Assembly (NCBI GenBank): GCA_032158295.1
Contig: CM063248.1
Span: forward strand, 21,477,273 to 21,541,272
From: Pycnopodia helianthoides
Taxonomy: Eukaryota; Echinodermata; Asteroidea; Forcipulatida; Asteriidae
DNA length: 64,000 nt
Direction of reading: 5' to 3'
Every line of letters starts with the position of its first letter. Position 1 is the first letter of the stretch. The notes under the pieces were generated by a model. The model was not told where the DNA came from. It worked only from the letters and a program-made list of their open reading frames with translations, and made no database searches. The position numbers were made by a program, and so were the translations under genes. Shown piece by piece: positions 1 through 12,500 of the stretch.

Positions 1-295
1 ACTGACAGTGGACATCACACATTCCATACACTATGAATCATGGTTTTTATCAAAAGATTGATGTTTGGTATCAAGGTTATGAAAGGCTGGTTGAAAGGGA
101 TCTGTGTACATCATTGTACACATAAATAGAGCCTCTTGTATACCTTGCTTGTTTTGTGTTTGTACTTTTGTATTTGTACTTTTGTACTTGTATAATGTAT
201 GCTCACAGGCTGACAGTTGATTTTGTTGAACCATAACTTTATAAAGGATTTGTTCACAGCAAATTACAAAATTAAACCAATTGCATAGGGTACAT

Positions 296-686
296 TAGCT
301 CTGGTGTTTCTGATCAGCAGAGTGTGGGTTCGAGTCCCGGTCGTGACACTTGTGTCCTTCAGCAAGACACTTAACCATTGTTGCTGCGTCCTTCGGATGG
401 GACGTAAAGCTGTAGGTCCCGTGTGTTGTGTAATGCACGTAAAAGAACCCAGTACACTTATCGTAAAGAGAAGGGGTTTGCCCTGGTGTTCCTGGCTTGA
501 TCAGCAGCATATTGCGCCACAACACCTTGTAAACCGTTACATGGTGCTATAAATGAATAGGCCTCATACACATTCAAAAACGTAGCTCCACATACCTACA
601 TGTAGCAGGAATAAAATATATACATTAGCGCCTTGTATCCTTTGGCGCTTTATAAATACAGACTTTATTATTATTATTATTATTAA
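296..686 (+). mobile_element. tRNA-derived SINE, 5' shortened, (ATT)n tail
   Basis: A Pol III B box (ggttcgagtcc, 327-337) is followed by a conserved central part (gtccttcagcaagacactta, tcggatgggacgtaaagctg) and a 3' part gcgccttgtatcc...ggcgctttataaataca ending in (att)n at 667-686. The A box region is abbreviated. A second, 5'-truncated copy is at 43548-43752. Its 3' tail matches the LINE tail at 53461-53530. The central domain resembles those of deuterostome SINE superfamilies (recognition from memory). Confidence 0.75.
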
Positions 687-1173
687 TACATTGCCCGGTC
701 ACTCTCAGTGTTACGTTTTACGTTTGTATTCTAAAAATACCATAGCTATCAAAAATGTCAATTTGTAAATTATCATAATTTATAATTCTAATAGCATTAC
801 TAGTAAAATAACCCCCATAGAGAAAATCTTCTGTACAAAATCATTCTGCAAATGAAACGCATAAGTACTTGTTGTCTTATTAAACACAAACTACTGAATT
901 GAAGTTACAGTGCTTGTTTACCCTGGCCAAAGAAATTCTGGTTCTTGCTCTTTGCCTACATGTAGGCTGACCCCTGGATTGCAGATACTGTGTTAATTAG
1001 TAACACTTAATCTCATCACAGTTATTGTTAAATCAGTTACCTGTGTGACCTTTTACATTGTGTCCTGTCATGCCTGTGTGGACTTGACTTGACAAAACAG
1101 GATTGATGTTGATGGGCCAAGGGATTCTGAGATTACAACATTGATGAAAGTCACTGTTATGCAATTGGTGCTC
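687..1173. other. No recognised feature
   Basis: AT-rich sequence without an ORF, repeat or splice pattern I can support. Confidence 0.4.
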
Positions 1174-1340
1174 GATATGGGGCAGAGGGTACCCCCCCCT
1201 ATTGTGTCTTCATTGTGTGCTTGGAATCTCAGGAATTCTTTTGAGGATTTTTTTTTTGGGGGGGGGGGAGTTCTATACAAGAGGAAAATAGTGTGTTATA
1301 GTACGGGAACATTGGGGGGGGGAACCCTCTGCCCCATATC
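1174..1340. repeat. Short inverted-repeat element with homopolymer edges
   Basis: gatatggggcagagggt followed by a C run (1174-1200) is mirrored by a G run and aaccctctgccccatatc (1312-1340). The interior carries a T run and a G run. Looks like a small non-autonomous element of about 167 bp. Confidence 0.55.
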
Positions 1341-2236
1341 GGGCAGGCTATACTGTTATGATACAGCTGGGTGTGCACCAGTGTAACACTAACATCAGCA
1401 CCCAATTCCTTAAAATAACACCACAATAACTTATAAATGTAAGTTGGAAAGACGAACCTGTTTGTTTCTTTTTGCTTGACAGGTTTTTTTTTAGTCCACT
1501 TGTTTTTTTACAGTCCACTTGTTTTTGTACATACAAATATTCTACTTAAAGAAGTGCAGTGTAATGATGCGCTTGTTTAGTACCATTGTACCTTCATTTC
1601 TTATTTATCACGGGGACACATTTTTTCAATGGTGCCCAGTGATAATAGTTACATTAATTTATTAAAAAAATTGTTTTTCCAGTAAAAGCGTTATTTAAAT
1701 AACAGTATCACAGTAAATAAACATTGATATGAAGCAAAGTAAGAACAAACATAAAATAAAAACAATAAATCTAGGACAGCCAGTAACCTACAATAGACCA
1801 TAAAATACAAACAATATACCATAAAATACAAACAATATACTAAATATATAAAAAAGAAAAAAAATGTACCTAGTGTACCAATATTAGACAATACGAAACT
1901 GAGCAGGACATACCCATACAATTACATTCAAATCACATTGTAAATTTAGGTATTTTAAAGTTAGGCTGTTCCAATTTATTAGAAAGTTTACGGATTGCGG
2001 CGACTTAATTTGTTGAAAAATCTATACAGAATTAAAAATTTGAAAATCCATACTTTTTCTTCTTTTTTTCAGCCGGGCTACAAATATTAAAACTTTTGTC
2101 AGATAAGGCCCAAAAAACACTTCCTTTTAGAGGCCCGATGGATGTACTTTGCGGCCCGGCTGTGCACGGCACAGTTGCGCGGACGGTACTTAAGAACTAC
2201 ATGTATAGAACTCTGTGCCTCCCTCATGTTTTAGTA
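1341..2236. other. No gene; minor AT-rich repeat
   Basis: AT-rich. A 22-bp unit (accataaaatacaaacaata) occurs twice in tandem near 1797-1843. No coding evidence. Confidence 0.4.
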
Positions 2237-3085
2237 TACAAATATTGACTGCTGCGAGTGCTAGTAAAACCAAGACATATCATGTGATGCGCTCTAAACC
2301 AATCAAAAGGCAGAATATTTGTAAGGGGTGTTATAATTGATACTAAAACATGCGGTACTACATGTATCACACGGCCGCTGATGCACTATCACATGGCAAC
2401 CGATGTACTACAGCAGCTCCATGGTACCTAGACGTCTTTTGTATGGGGTGTTATTATACACATATGGACTGGCAATGAGGTCACTAGAGCACGTCTATTC
2501 CCCCGAGGGACTGTGAGTTACCAGAAGAGGGACCTATTTCCGGAGGCCTTCGGCCTCCGGAAATAGGTCCCTTTTCTGGTCACTCACAGGCCCAAGGGGG
2601 GATAGACGAGCTCTAGTGACCGAATCATGGCAGTCCATATGTGTTTTATAACACAACTCGGTCCAAATTGTGAAATAAGAAAAGAAACTACCGTAATCCG
2701 ATCCAGACGCCGCCTTTTTTCTTTTTAAGATGAGCCTGGTAACCTCTTGAGGGCGCTGTAACCAGTCAAAAATTGAAAGACTGTTGCCCGCTTCGGGAAC
2801 TATTTCCCGCAAACTACGCGTGTGCGATGTCTAGTTCATGGTTGTGCAAATCTCATGCACTAGCCTATAATAGTTCATCCCACGTAACCGTGTTTCAGCC
2901 AACCAGAATACAGAACTAGCAAGAGGTGTGTTATAAAAAACAAATATTGACTGCTTTTACTCGTGCTAAGGTAAAAACTACGACGCTCTCAGTGATCCCC
3001 GGCGCGCTCTATTTTCCCTCGGCTTTGAGGTGCTATAGTTTTTACCATAGCACTCGCAGCAGTCAATATTTGTATAATATAGCAC
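2237..3085. repeat. Composite fold-back element (two long hairpins)
   Basis: The start acaaatattgactgctgcga (2239) recurs inverted at 3054-3073. It encloses one hairpin at 2461-2641 (arms about 90 bp; the central 21 bp either side of a 3-base loop at 2549-2551 are perfect) and a second at 2940-3073 (arms about 50 bp, imperfect). Multiple tataacac motifs mark the edges. Probably nested MITEs. The 138-residue reading at 2926-3342 runs through the hairpin and is not a gene. Confidence 0.65.
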
Positions 3086-6000
3086 AGCAGACTGTGCTTA
3101 ACAAAGAGAACAGCCCACGTGGACTGTTCAAAGTACAAGACCAGCGGCCCTGGGGTTGGGTGTTAGACGTGAAGAGTAATACAAGATGTAAACAAAATAG
3201 TCTGATATCCGTCCCTTACAAAATGTCGCATGTGCTGCAAGTGCTAGATTCAGCATTCTGTATGGTGGATCCAAATTATGATGGCAAGCTCAAGCGAAGA
3301 ATCTTTTTCTGTGACAGTAAAAGAGGGCGGAAAGCTAGATAATCGCCTTATTGATTACCGTCTCACTTGATAAAACTATTGGGTTCATTGTCCAATGCAA
3401 TGGGTATCAGTGAACAGTCATTCCCTTCAGTTACAATTTAGTAACGGCTTTTAATCCAGTTGAGTTGCTAAGCAATTTAAATAAAAGTAAGCACCAGTTA
3501 AACTCATTGTCATTAAATTCATTTTCGTTATTATTTACAGCCCAGAACCATTTATCTTCATTTTACAAATTTGGGTAGGTAGTCCAGAGTTTTTAAGTGT
3601 GACAACAAAATTGTCTCACGAACCAAAAGCCCATTTAGATATTGTAGCCTGTGTTGTAGAGCCATTCATGTGTTCGGTGGCAGAATATTAACAAAAAAAT
3701 CTCACAAAGAGTGAACTCTTTGATTCATTCACCCCTTCATTTATTCATTCATTCATTCATTTATGTATTCATAATATGTCGGCCGACAGATTTAGATATT
3801 TAAAAAACATAATCATTTTTTTATTAATATTTTTTTCTGTCTGACAACCTTTTTCAGCACCTAAAAAATCTGTAAAACCAACTAATACATTAGCTGGAAG
3901 GATAGCTGGCCTTAGCTGGAAGGATATTTTATTGTTTCAGGAAGGGAGGTCATCAAATGTAAAGTACCCTTATTGAAGTAACTTTTAAAATTTCTTTTTA
4001 CATTTAATTATTTTAAATTGAAAATGAAAATGCCAGTTGCTTTCAATGATGAATAGCTCAGACTTACCATTGAGATCCTGGATTATTAGAAATGATAAAT
4101 GAGATCCATTGGGAAATCCTAGAGACTACCATTTCCGTTATAAGGGAGGAAGTTCCTCCTTGTTACAGTTCATCTACTATGTCATTGTGAGGGTTTTGCA
4201 AGGCAAGTGAGCTAGGGGTTTCCCTTAACTTTTTTTACTCGGCAGTCAAACAAAATTTGGGGTTGCCCGCAAGTTTTTTCACTTGCTTGCATACGGTATG
4301 CACACAATTTTTTTCATCGATTCGTGATTTGAGGATAAATTTTATTGACCTACTTTTGCAATGAAATCTTTGCAATTCAACGATCGGTCGACGACGCACG
4401 TTGGGAAAAATTAAATGAACTTTGTTTGCCCCACATTGCCCTCTATTGGCAAAAGTTGTTGATGTTTGAATAGCCTTAATCCAAGGCTGTGTATAGTACA
4501 GAATCCACAGGCGTGCGATCGAGCATTATGGTGCCAATGTCGTTCGTACTGAAATGAACGATCGCAGTTGCGATCTCAATTGCGGCCACATTAAATCTTG
4601 TGAAACCATTTTACAAACTGGAAATAATTTCTCTTTGGGATTTTACCACCGTACCTCATTTAATGTGAAATGGATTTTTTTTCTGACTTGCCCCATGGTA
4701 AAGGAAGGGTTTTGACTTGTATTAGGTGACAGGGCGACCGTTAATTTGGAATCCTGTGATCAGTGTACTACATGTACCTTAGACCTGGTGTATACATATT
4801 GTACACTGCAAACATTTTTCAAGACCTGTCTCTGTGTTGTTGCCCATTACATTGGTTATCAGGAATGTTTGTCTTATAAGGTGTGGGTGAACATGTTAAA
4901 AGTGGATATGAAAAGTCAAGGGGAAATAGGAGTTTGGGTTTAACAATGGATGACATGTGACAACCTAAATGTATAGCCTACTACTGTACAACAAAGCCTT
5001 GTACTCAGTTTCAGCTGGGTAGGTCATTAAGAAATGTTATAAGAACTACATCAAGTACATACTTTCATAACTACACCTGTAAGTACATGTATGCAATCAT
5101 GTGTTACATGTTTGTTCTTGAGGCATGGTACACAACACATGTTTTACTGCAGATTTTGAAATGTCACAGGATCAAAAGCTTTGTATAACACAGTCTACAT
5201 AGTGATTGTAGATAATGGTATCTGGAGAAACTTTTACTGGGGAAACTCAATACCAAACTTGATCCAGGAAAATGTCAGGGCTTTTTATAGGCTCCGCAAT
5301 TTGAGTGCTGCAAACAGTGAACAATACCCACTGGGACTTGTGTGGAGACCCATCACAAAAGTTGATGATAAAACCAGATCTTTCGTGTACGTAGTATGTG
5401 TGTAATTTGATTCATGTACTTTATGTGTGTAATTTGACTCAGTGCACATTTCCATGCACTTTGTATGGCAATTGGAGGCTGTATGCAATTACATTGTACA
5501 TGTACATGTACATGATGTAGGCTATACATTGCACTTGACTCTTCCACTCTCTGCTTGAGTCTGTTTTTGCTTTATTATCAACTGAATATTTATAAACACA
5601 AGGGCACATACTGAGTACACATACTATGGCCCTTACGTACACGTTTAATTAAATATGTACATTGTGTATGTCATTATTCGTAATAAATTTGGAGTGGTAT
5701 TATACAGTTTGCATTTTGTAAAAGCTGATGACCAAATTATTAAATCATTATCAATTTATTTGTGATGCAAATTGTGACTCATCTGATAAATGACGAGTTT
5801 GCTCTGTATCAATTACAAGAACTATATCGTGATAAGTTCACTGGAAAAAAAAAACCCAGATGTTTTACATTGAAATACGTTTGTACTGAATGCGCACAAC
5901 TGCACAGTGTAAAGTCAAGGGATAATGATTTATTTGCACTTTTACAGTGAACCTGTTCTATTTTCAATTACTAAGTGATGCAGACAGTGCACTTTTACAA

Positions 6001-6483
6001 TGCTCTATGATTACTATTTTTTGTGTATCCCAAGCATAGGCTACATGTACATTACATGTGTGTGATAAGGATTTGTCAAGCATTAGCCATGCAAACTTGT
6101 GTAGTGGCAAATTAAATAAAAATATAACAGCATTTAATACTTTGTACATAAGCGTACTCATCTTGCAAAAGAGAATAAAATAAAATGAAACCATTTTCCT
6201 CTGTATAGTTTTTACTGTAGTTTTTAGGGTCTTGAAAAAAAATCTTACACATTTGTTCTTATAATATCAACACAGTGCTTAAAGAAAGGTTGATGTAATA
6301 ATGTGCACCTAAAAAGCTGAGTGTGCTTAGTTCAAGAAGAATAAAGGCGCTTTTAAAAACATGTTTTTACCTTTGCTCTATGGTTACTTTTGTGGGGGTA
6401 ACCCAAGCATACATGTATTAATGCTTAGTATTACTCCCTTTAGGTTTGCATTAATTTGAATTTGTGTTTATCTTGACTCATAG
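3086..6483. other. Upstream or intronic DNA, no exon supported
   Basis: I searched for the DIAPH exon that should precede exon A (a helix like LFEKMM followed by a phase-0 donor) and did not find it. Contains a (ttca)n microsatellite at about 3727-3764, a likely repeat at 4225-4740, and AT-rich DNA. The short readings at 4746-4943, 5181-5405 and 5762-5950 lack splice context and similarity. Whether this is DIAPH intron or promoter cannot be decided. Confidence 0.5.
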
Positions 6484-6591
6484 GAGGACATGGGTTTGAC
6501 AGGAAACAAGGCAGCTCCCCTGCGGTCTCGTGACATGTCAACAAAAAGAGAAATGGTGTTGCAGTATATGAAACGTACTGGCGCATCAGCG
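6484..6591 (+). CDS. DIAPH: DIAPH exon 'A': end of GTPase-binding region
   Basis: Encodes EDMGLTGNKAAPLRSRD followed by STKREMVLQYM, matching vertebrate DIAPH (EDMNLNEEKKAPLRNKD, KREMVVQYI). Acceptor 'catag' lies just before 6484 and an in-frame stop sits in the intron side, so the exon cannot extend further left. Donor is gtaagg at 6592. 36 codons, phase 0 at both ends. In mammalian mDia1 this stretch helps bind RhoA. It is the first exon visible; the exon coding the preceding FEKMM-like helix was not found. Confidence 0.93.
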
Positions 6592-9500
6592 GTAAGGGAT
6601 CAACAATCTCAGATAGTGTAGTTAAAATTAAATTGACAAGTCTCAAATCAAACATTAAAAAAATACAAAACATCAAACATTGTATTCAAGTACAAGATGT
6701 TAACTTTTAAAGCTTAAAATTGATTTGTTTGTTCAGTTGAATAATTTTAATAATGAAATCATTCTGAATACTACAAGTGTGAGTAAAAGTGGTGTACAGA
6801 ATCTTTTATCAATATTATAAAATTGGCTTGTGATATCGTCACTACCCAGGCGATCCGACACAATGAATGAATAAAACTGTCTTAAAATTTAAAACAGGTT
6901 TATTTAGTTTGGTTTGAACAAAGAAAATTTGACTAGAGCAGGACTTGAACCTGTGACCTCCTGATTAATGTGCTGGCGCTCTATCAACTGAGCTATCTAG
7001 CCCTAGTGTCTAGTCTCCCTTTTATGTCAATATCTTTGTTCGAGGTGCCAGTCAGAAGCCATTCAACCTGTAACTGCTGTATAGCCAGGGATCACACCAA
7101 AGTTTACGATACAACCTGGGAAGCGGTGTGATCCCTGGCTATACAGCAGTTACAGGTTGAATGGCTTCTGACTGGCACCTCGACAGAGATTGACACAAAT
7201 GGGAGACTGCCAACATTTGGGCTTGATAGCTCAGTATGTAGAGTGCTGGTATGTTAATCGCGAGGTCGCAGGTTAAAGTCCCGCTCAGTCAATTTTGCTT
7301 TGTTCAACCCAAAATTATTCAAAATTTTCCCAGTCAGTTTCCCTTGTGGTCTATTACTAGAATTTAATTATCTTACAAGTCTGTTCCTACTTCACAACAA
7401 ATTGCAGGAAAGGCAGAGATCTAAGGCTTAAGTCAAATGTTAGTCTACATGTAGCTCACCATAAGACATTCTTAGATGGTCAATTCTTAATGTAACATAA
7501 GTTGACAATGTCTTTCAGAGGCATGTTCCTGTACAGAGAATCTGAAATAAAGATGATTTCTCATACACCAATGACCTTGATAGACATCATTCATTCCATG
7601 AGGGTTAAAATGGTTTAAATTATGTGTGGTCTATGCCTTTTTCGATCTTTGTTCTTAATCTCTCATCTAGGAAGAAAAACAGTACAGAAACCAGGGGACT
7701 ACATCTTAGAGTTGAAGAACTGCGGACCCGCAGACTCAGAGAGGCTTCTGTCAACCCTAAGCTCCCTGAAAGTTTCTCTGGGTAGTAACACCATAAGCTG
7801 GGTGCAGCAATTTGGAGATCGAGGCTTGGAGGAAATACTGAAAATACTGGATGAGTTTTCTCCAAAGTACGTTAGGGTTGTGAATATAAGGGCAAATACA
7901 GTATTGAATGGAAAATTAACATGCATTAAGTTCATAATGGTTCATGTATGCAACACCTGTAATGTGTACAACTTTGACCCAAAGTGAGCAGACTAACCTG
8001 TCTACCAGTACTTCCTCATACCTGTTGGAGTGACTCCATTTTTGTATTGATGTATAGACTGCTTCATGAATGAGCTAGTTAAGACAGGACCTACATGTAT
8101 GCTGACTTTCAAATGTGGACCTCCACAGCCAATTATGTATTATTTATAAAACTATAAAAAAGTTTTCAAATTAGTTGTAAATTTTCACTTTTCACACTTT
8201 TATAAGCCCCACCCAAAAAATCATATTCTTCAATGAGATTGTGATTCAGATGAATGGGCATAATTGTGCTTAATAGTGACTTACATGTTTGTTATGCATT
8301 TGAACTTGAACTCGCTTAAATTATTTTGTTCTCTGAGTTATTGATCCTTCCATATTCAGTCATAACACAAAGTTAATTGTCAAGTCTCAAATACATTGTG
8401 AAAATATATTGATCAATTTATGAAGTCAAAAATGCAGTTTTTGTGTCAAAGATTTTCTCTCTGAATTTCATGTTTCTAGGGAAGACCAGAGAAGTGTGGA
8501 CATAAGACATGAGTGTATCAAATGCCTCAAAGCATTCATGAACAACAAGTATGGTATCCAAATGGTGTTTTCAAAAGAGGGTGCTCTGGGTACTGTAGCA
8601 GGAACACTAGACCCTCATCATGAGCAGATCATGATGGAGACAGTGCGACTGCTTGCTGCTGTGTGCTTGTATCCTGGTGGGTAAGTTGACACTACAATTC
8701 CCTTAGAGAAGTGACAGCTCTATCAGCGAGACACAACATCCTCTACTGGCTTAGTCCAGAATGATTCTCTCAGTGAAGGCTTTGTTTCTTGGCCTGATTC
8801 AAGACCCAGATTATTCATCTTATCAACTACAGCCCTCTTTGATGAATCCCTTCCTGTAAGAAGTTTGCCCATGCTGCCAATAGAGGGCCTACTGTAACAG
8901 TCTTAGAAATCACTGTTGCCTCAAGAAACGCACTTAACAAATGACAAAACTTGTTTTGAGTGTATCAAATGATTTTCAAGTAAAGGCTTTTGGGGAAAGG
9001 TGTTTGTTACAATTGTTAAAAAAACAAAAACAAAAACCAACTCTATTGAGAAAGTAGAAATGGAAAGTTCTTATTGATAAATAAATAGTAAAACCGATAT
9101 ATTCCTTTAGACAGAATAGGCAGACATGATGTAATAAACAAACAAGCAAGTATTAGTGTATCAGGAAAATTCTTTTGAGTAAATGAGAAATGCCATCATT
9201 ACTTAACAATATGACCTGACTAAAAGGAAGTAAGCACTCTAAGCACGAACATGACCGACTGTTTCCTTGTAAAAACACTGGCTTTTCATTATGTTAATAA
9301 TATTAAACTGCTGCTGGTGACATTCTACATTACTGTACGGTCTCAAGTGGTCCTAAAAAGCAGCCAAGTATTGATTGCTGGTGTAGCATGTAACTTGAAG
9401 ATTTGTAGCTGAACACAAGGTGTACATTTTGAGTGCAATGCTGGTAAATGCTAGCTTTGTTGAAGTATTATTAGATTAAACAGTTACCAACCTTGGGCTA

Positions 9501-12500
9501 TAAAGCTATTAAACAAGCCAACAATTTTCTACTATTATTTTTGAAAAGGTAACAGAAAGTATGCTTTGTCAAGCTTGATAATATAAACGTCGGAATTTAT
9601 AGCCTGTTGCTTGTTCTTAGTCGACACTGGCTTTATCAATATTTTATGATTCAGGAATACACGTAGATCCGGGTTAGAAACCCGACTGCGTAGTGTCATT
9701 TTCCATGAAATTTGAACCCTCGTCATTTCTTTCAGAGCTTCAGAAATGCCATGAGCATACCATGAATTTCCCTGTACACTACCTTCCCTTTTTTGTTTTG
9801 CAACATCGAGGATGACATTGATTATATTTAATTTCCTGTCTTTTAATGTTAATGTGTCATGGGCGATGGCAGTTGCTTCAAAAGTTTCCCACAAAAATAA
9901 TAATGTGATGCGTTCCAATGATGACATTGGGGGATTTCCAAAGTGTATTTGTTAATGCGCAAAGTAATTATTTAATGGGTGATGACACAAAACATAACAA
10001 GATACATGTAGTGTCTTTTGCCCCTAGGAGCATATCAAGTAATGTAATTATCACTTTCCCCATATGTAAAGACTCCTTTACAACCCCTCATGGCTATTCA
10101 CTCTTCTAAGATGCTCCTGAAGGGTTGAGCAAAGAAAAACCAACAGACCTTTTTGGTTTTGAAGGAAAATGATTTGGCCTCGAAGAGGCTTTATGAGAAA
10201 CAGTTCATTTCAGGTATTATTTGTTCATGTTTTTTCTTAGTGCTTGTTATCTTGAATCCAGTTTTTACCTTACATTTATAGGCATGAGAAAGTGCTTGCA
10301 GCTTTAACTGATGTGGCAGAGATTAGAAGTCGGCCAAGATTTGCACCAATCATTGAAGCACTTAAACAAGAGGAAAATCCAACATTGCAGGTACTTTTTC
10401 ACACAAATACTGTTTGGAAATCACCCCTATAGACTGTGTAAGTCTCGCGTGTATTTGAACTTCCGGGACCATTGCGGTCCCAACCATATGGAGTTTTACT
10501 CGGGCCGAATTTTGTTCTATCAATTATTTTAGTTTAACGTAGTTTATGGCCATGAAAATTACATAGTTGTTGGGAATGTGATACTAAGTGATAAACAAAA
10601 TGAAAGTAAATTCAATTTAACAAATTAAAGAAGAAAAACCGAGAATAAACCTTGACCACCATATCCGGTTACTGTAAAAAATTTAGAATTTTGCCCAACT
10701 GATAGTCCTGTTGTCATGGATGCACAAATTCGGATGTGATTGGCAAATGATGGTTTCTAAAATTGAGCATCCTTGTCCCAAGTTTGAATTTTGTTACAAT
10801 ATTAGTTTGAACAAATTATTTGTATTATATACAAATTGAAATTTTATTTATAGCAACTTGCTATGGGTATTTTTATTTTAAAGAATTTTTTACAAATATA
10901 ATTTTAGATTAGAAGATTTGATTTCATAGAAAAATACGGTCTTCTTTCAAGTTGTTTTTGATATGCGCGAGACATGCACAGTCTGTTACGATTTGAACTA
11001 GTACATTACTGTAAATGTCATCTTTCATAAACAGCATGCATACATTTTGTACATTTTCATACAAAAGAAATACATTTTGTATTAAAGAAGTGCACTCATT
11101 TTGTGATGGGTTATTAGGGTTTGGAATTTATACAGGGAATTGCCATGGTGCCTCTTGCTTTTGCTGTGGTTTGGCATGAAAAAACTTCTTCATCAGTCCA
11201 TCTCTCACTTTTCTTATTACCTAACGTAGCCTTGTCCACGACAAAGTTTTTATTTAATTATAAAACAGTTTATTTGGTCATGTTCTCTAAATTCTTTTTG
11301 CAAACTTGATATGTCACTACAATTACTTTTGGAGGAAAGTGTCAAAAGTACTACATGAAAACATGATATTACCGAGCAAATTAGTTGGCGCTGTTTGTGA
11401 TGTCGCTAACCTTACAAAAATGTTGGCGTAAAGGCATTCGTGGTGAAAAACTGCGGTAAGCCCAATTTTGTTTCACACCAGTTACCATTTCCTGGGATAA
11501 ACATTAAACCCTGACGTTCACTAGCTTAACTCTACTCCTGAGCAGGGGTAACCCCTTCTAGGGAATAGGCTATTTCACAGGAGTTTCTTTGGAAGTATGA
11601 GCGGACCAACCCAAATGTCCTGTGAATATCCTGGAGAATGCGTCTAGTGTGAAAGAAGGGGTTTTTACTGATTGGCCCAGAACAAGCTTTGTAGAGCTAG
11701 AGGATATATATTGGATTAGCTATGGAAAACAAGACAAGATTACCAGCATTTAATCATCGTCTCAATTATGAAAACTTCATGGATAAAATAGTACATGTAC
11801 ATGATGTTCGTGTCATACATGTACATTTATGTCAAACTGAAGGGTGACATTGTTGTCAACTTGTCATGCATAGTTGGGGGCTGAAGCCTGGCTCTAACTT
11901 TCTTGAAAACGACAGAGTAATTGTCTGTTATATTTTTAATGCAGCTTACTCAGAAAGGGGCAAGATTTTTATTATGCAGTGGTACATGTATCTAAAGTAG
12001 CCAAGTATACAGTGTGTTTGGATTTGCTGATAACATTTTGCCTTGGTTCTAGCATTTCACTATTGAATAGAAGACAATGATGAGTGTATTGTAAACAGTC
12101 TTCTAATCACACCCTGTTGATTGACTTCTTACATTCAGGCCTCTCTGTGTGTAAGATTTTCTGTCTACAAATTGGAACAGACATGTTCTTTTTTACCTCA
12201 TGTGACTCACACTGACCAATCAAATTTAGTCATCAAACAGCTGTCTGTGCTAAAAAAAAAAGTGTAAACTATTTAATCAAAGATGTGCGGTTGTTTTATA
12301 GCATCTACCAGAAGTATTGGCAAGATACCAATGTTGAAGATTACTTAATAATAGTCTGGTTATATTTATAAGTTTTGTTGAAGGACAAAACTGAGGAAGT
12401 CTTTACACTTAGTTGTGTTTGACTTAGTTATTGAAAAAGTTCCTCTTTATAGTAATGCATATTACTAATGCATACTAATGCATATTTTACACCAGAAATA

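Noticed and set aside
2926..3342. 138-codon plus-strand reading
   Set aside because: It runs through a fold-back repeat and has no recognisable domain or splice context.
5762..5950. Candidate upstream DIAPH exon
   Set aside because: Does not resemble the expected FEKMM-type helix and has no phase-0 donor.
9535..9927. 130-codon minus-strand reading
   Set aside because: No similarity recognised, antisense in a DIAPH intron, no splice or promoter context; could be an old transposon piece but this cannot be shown.
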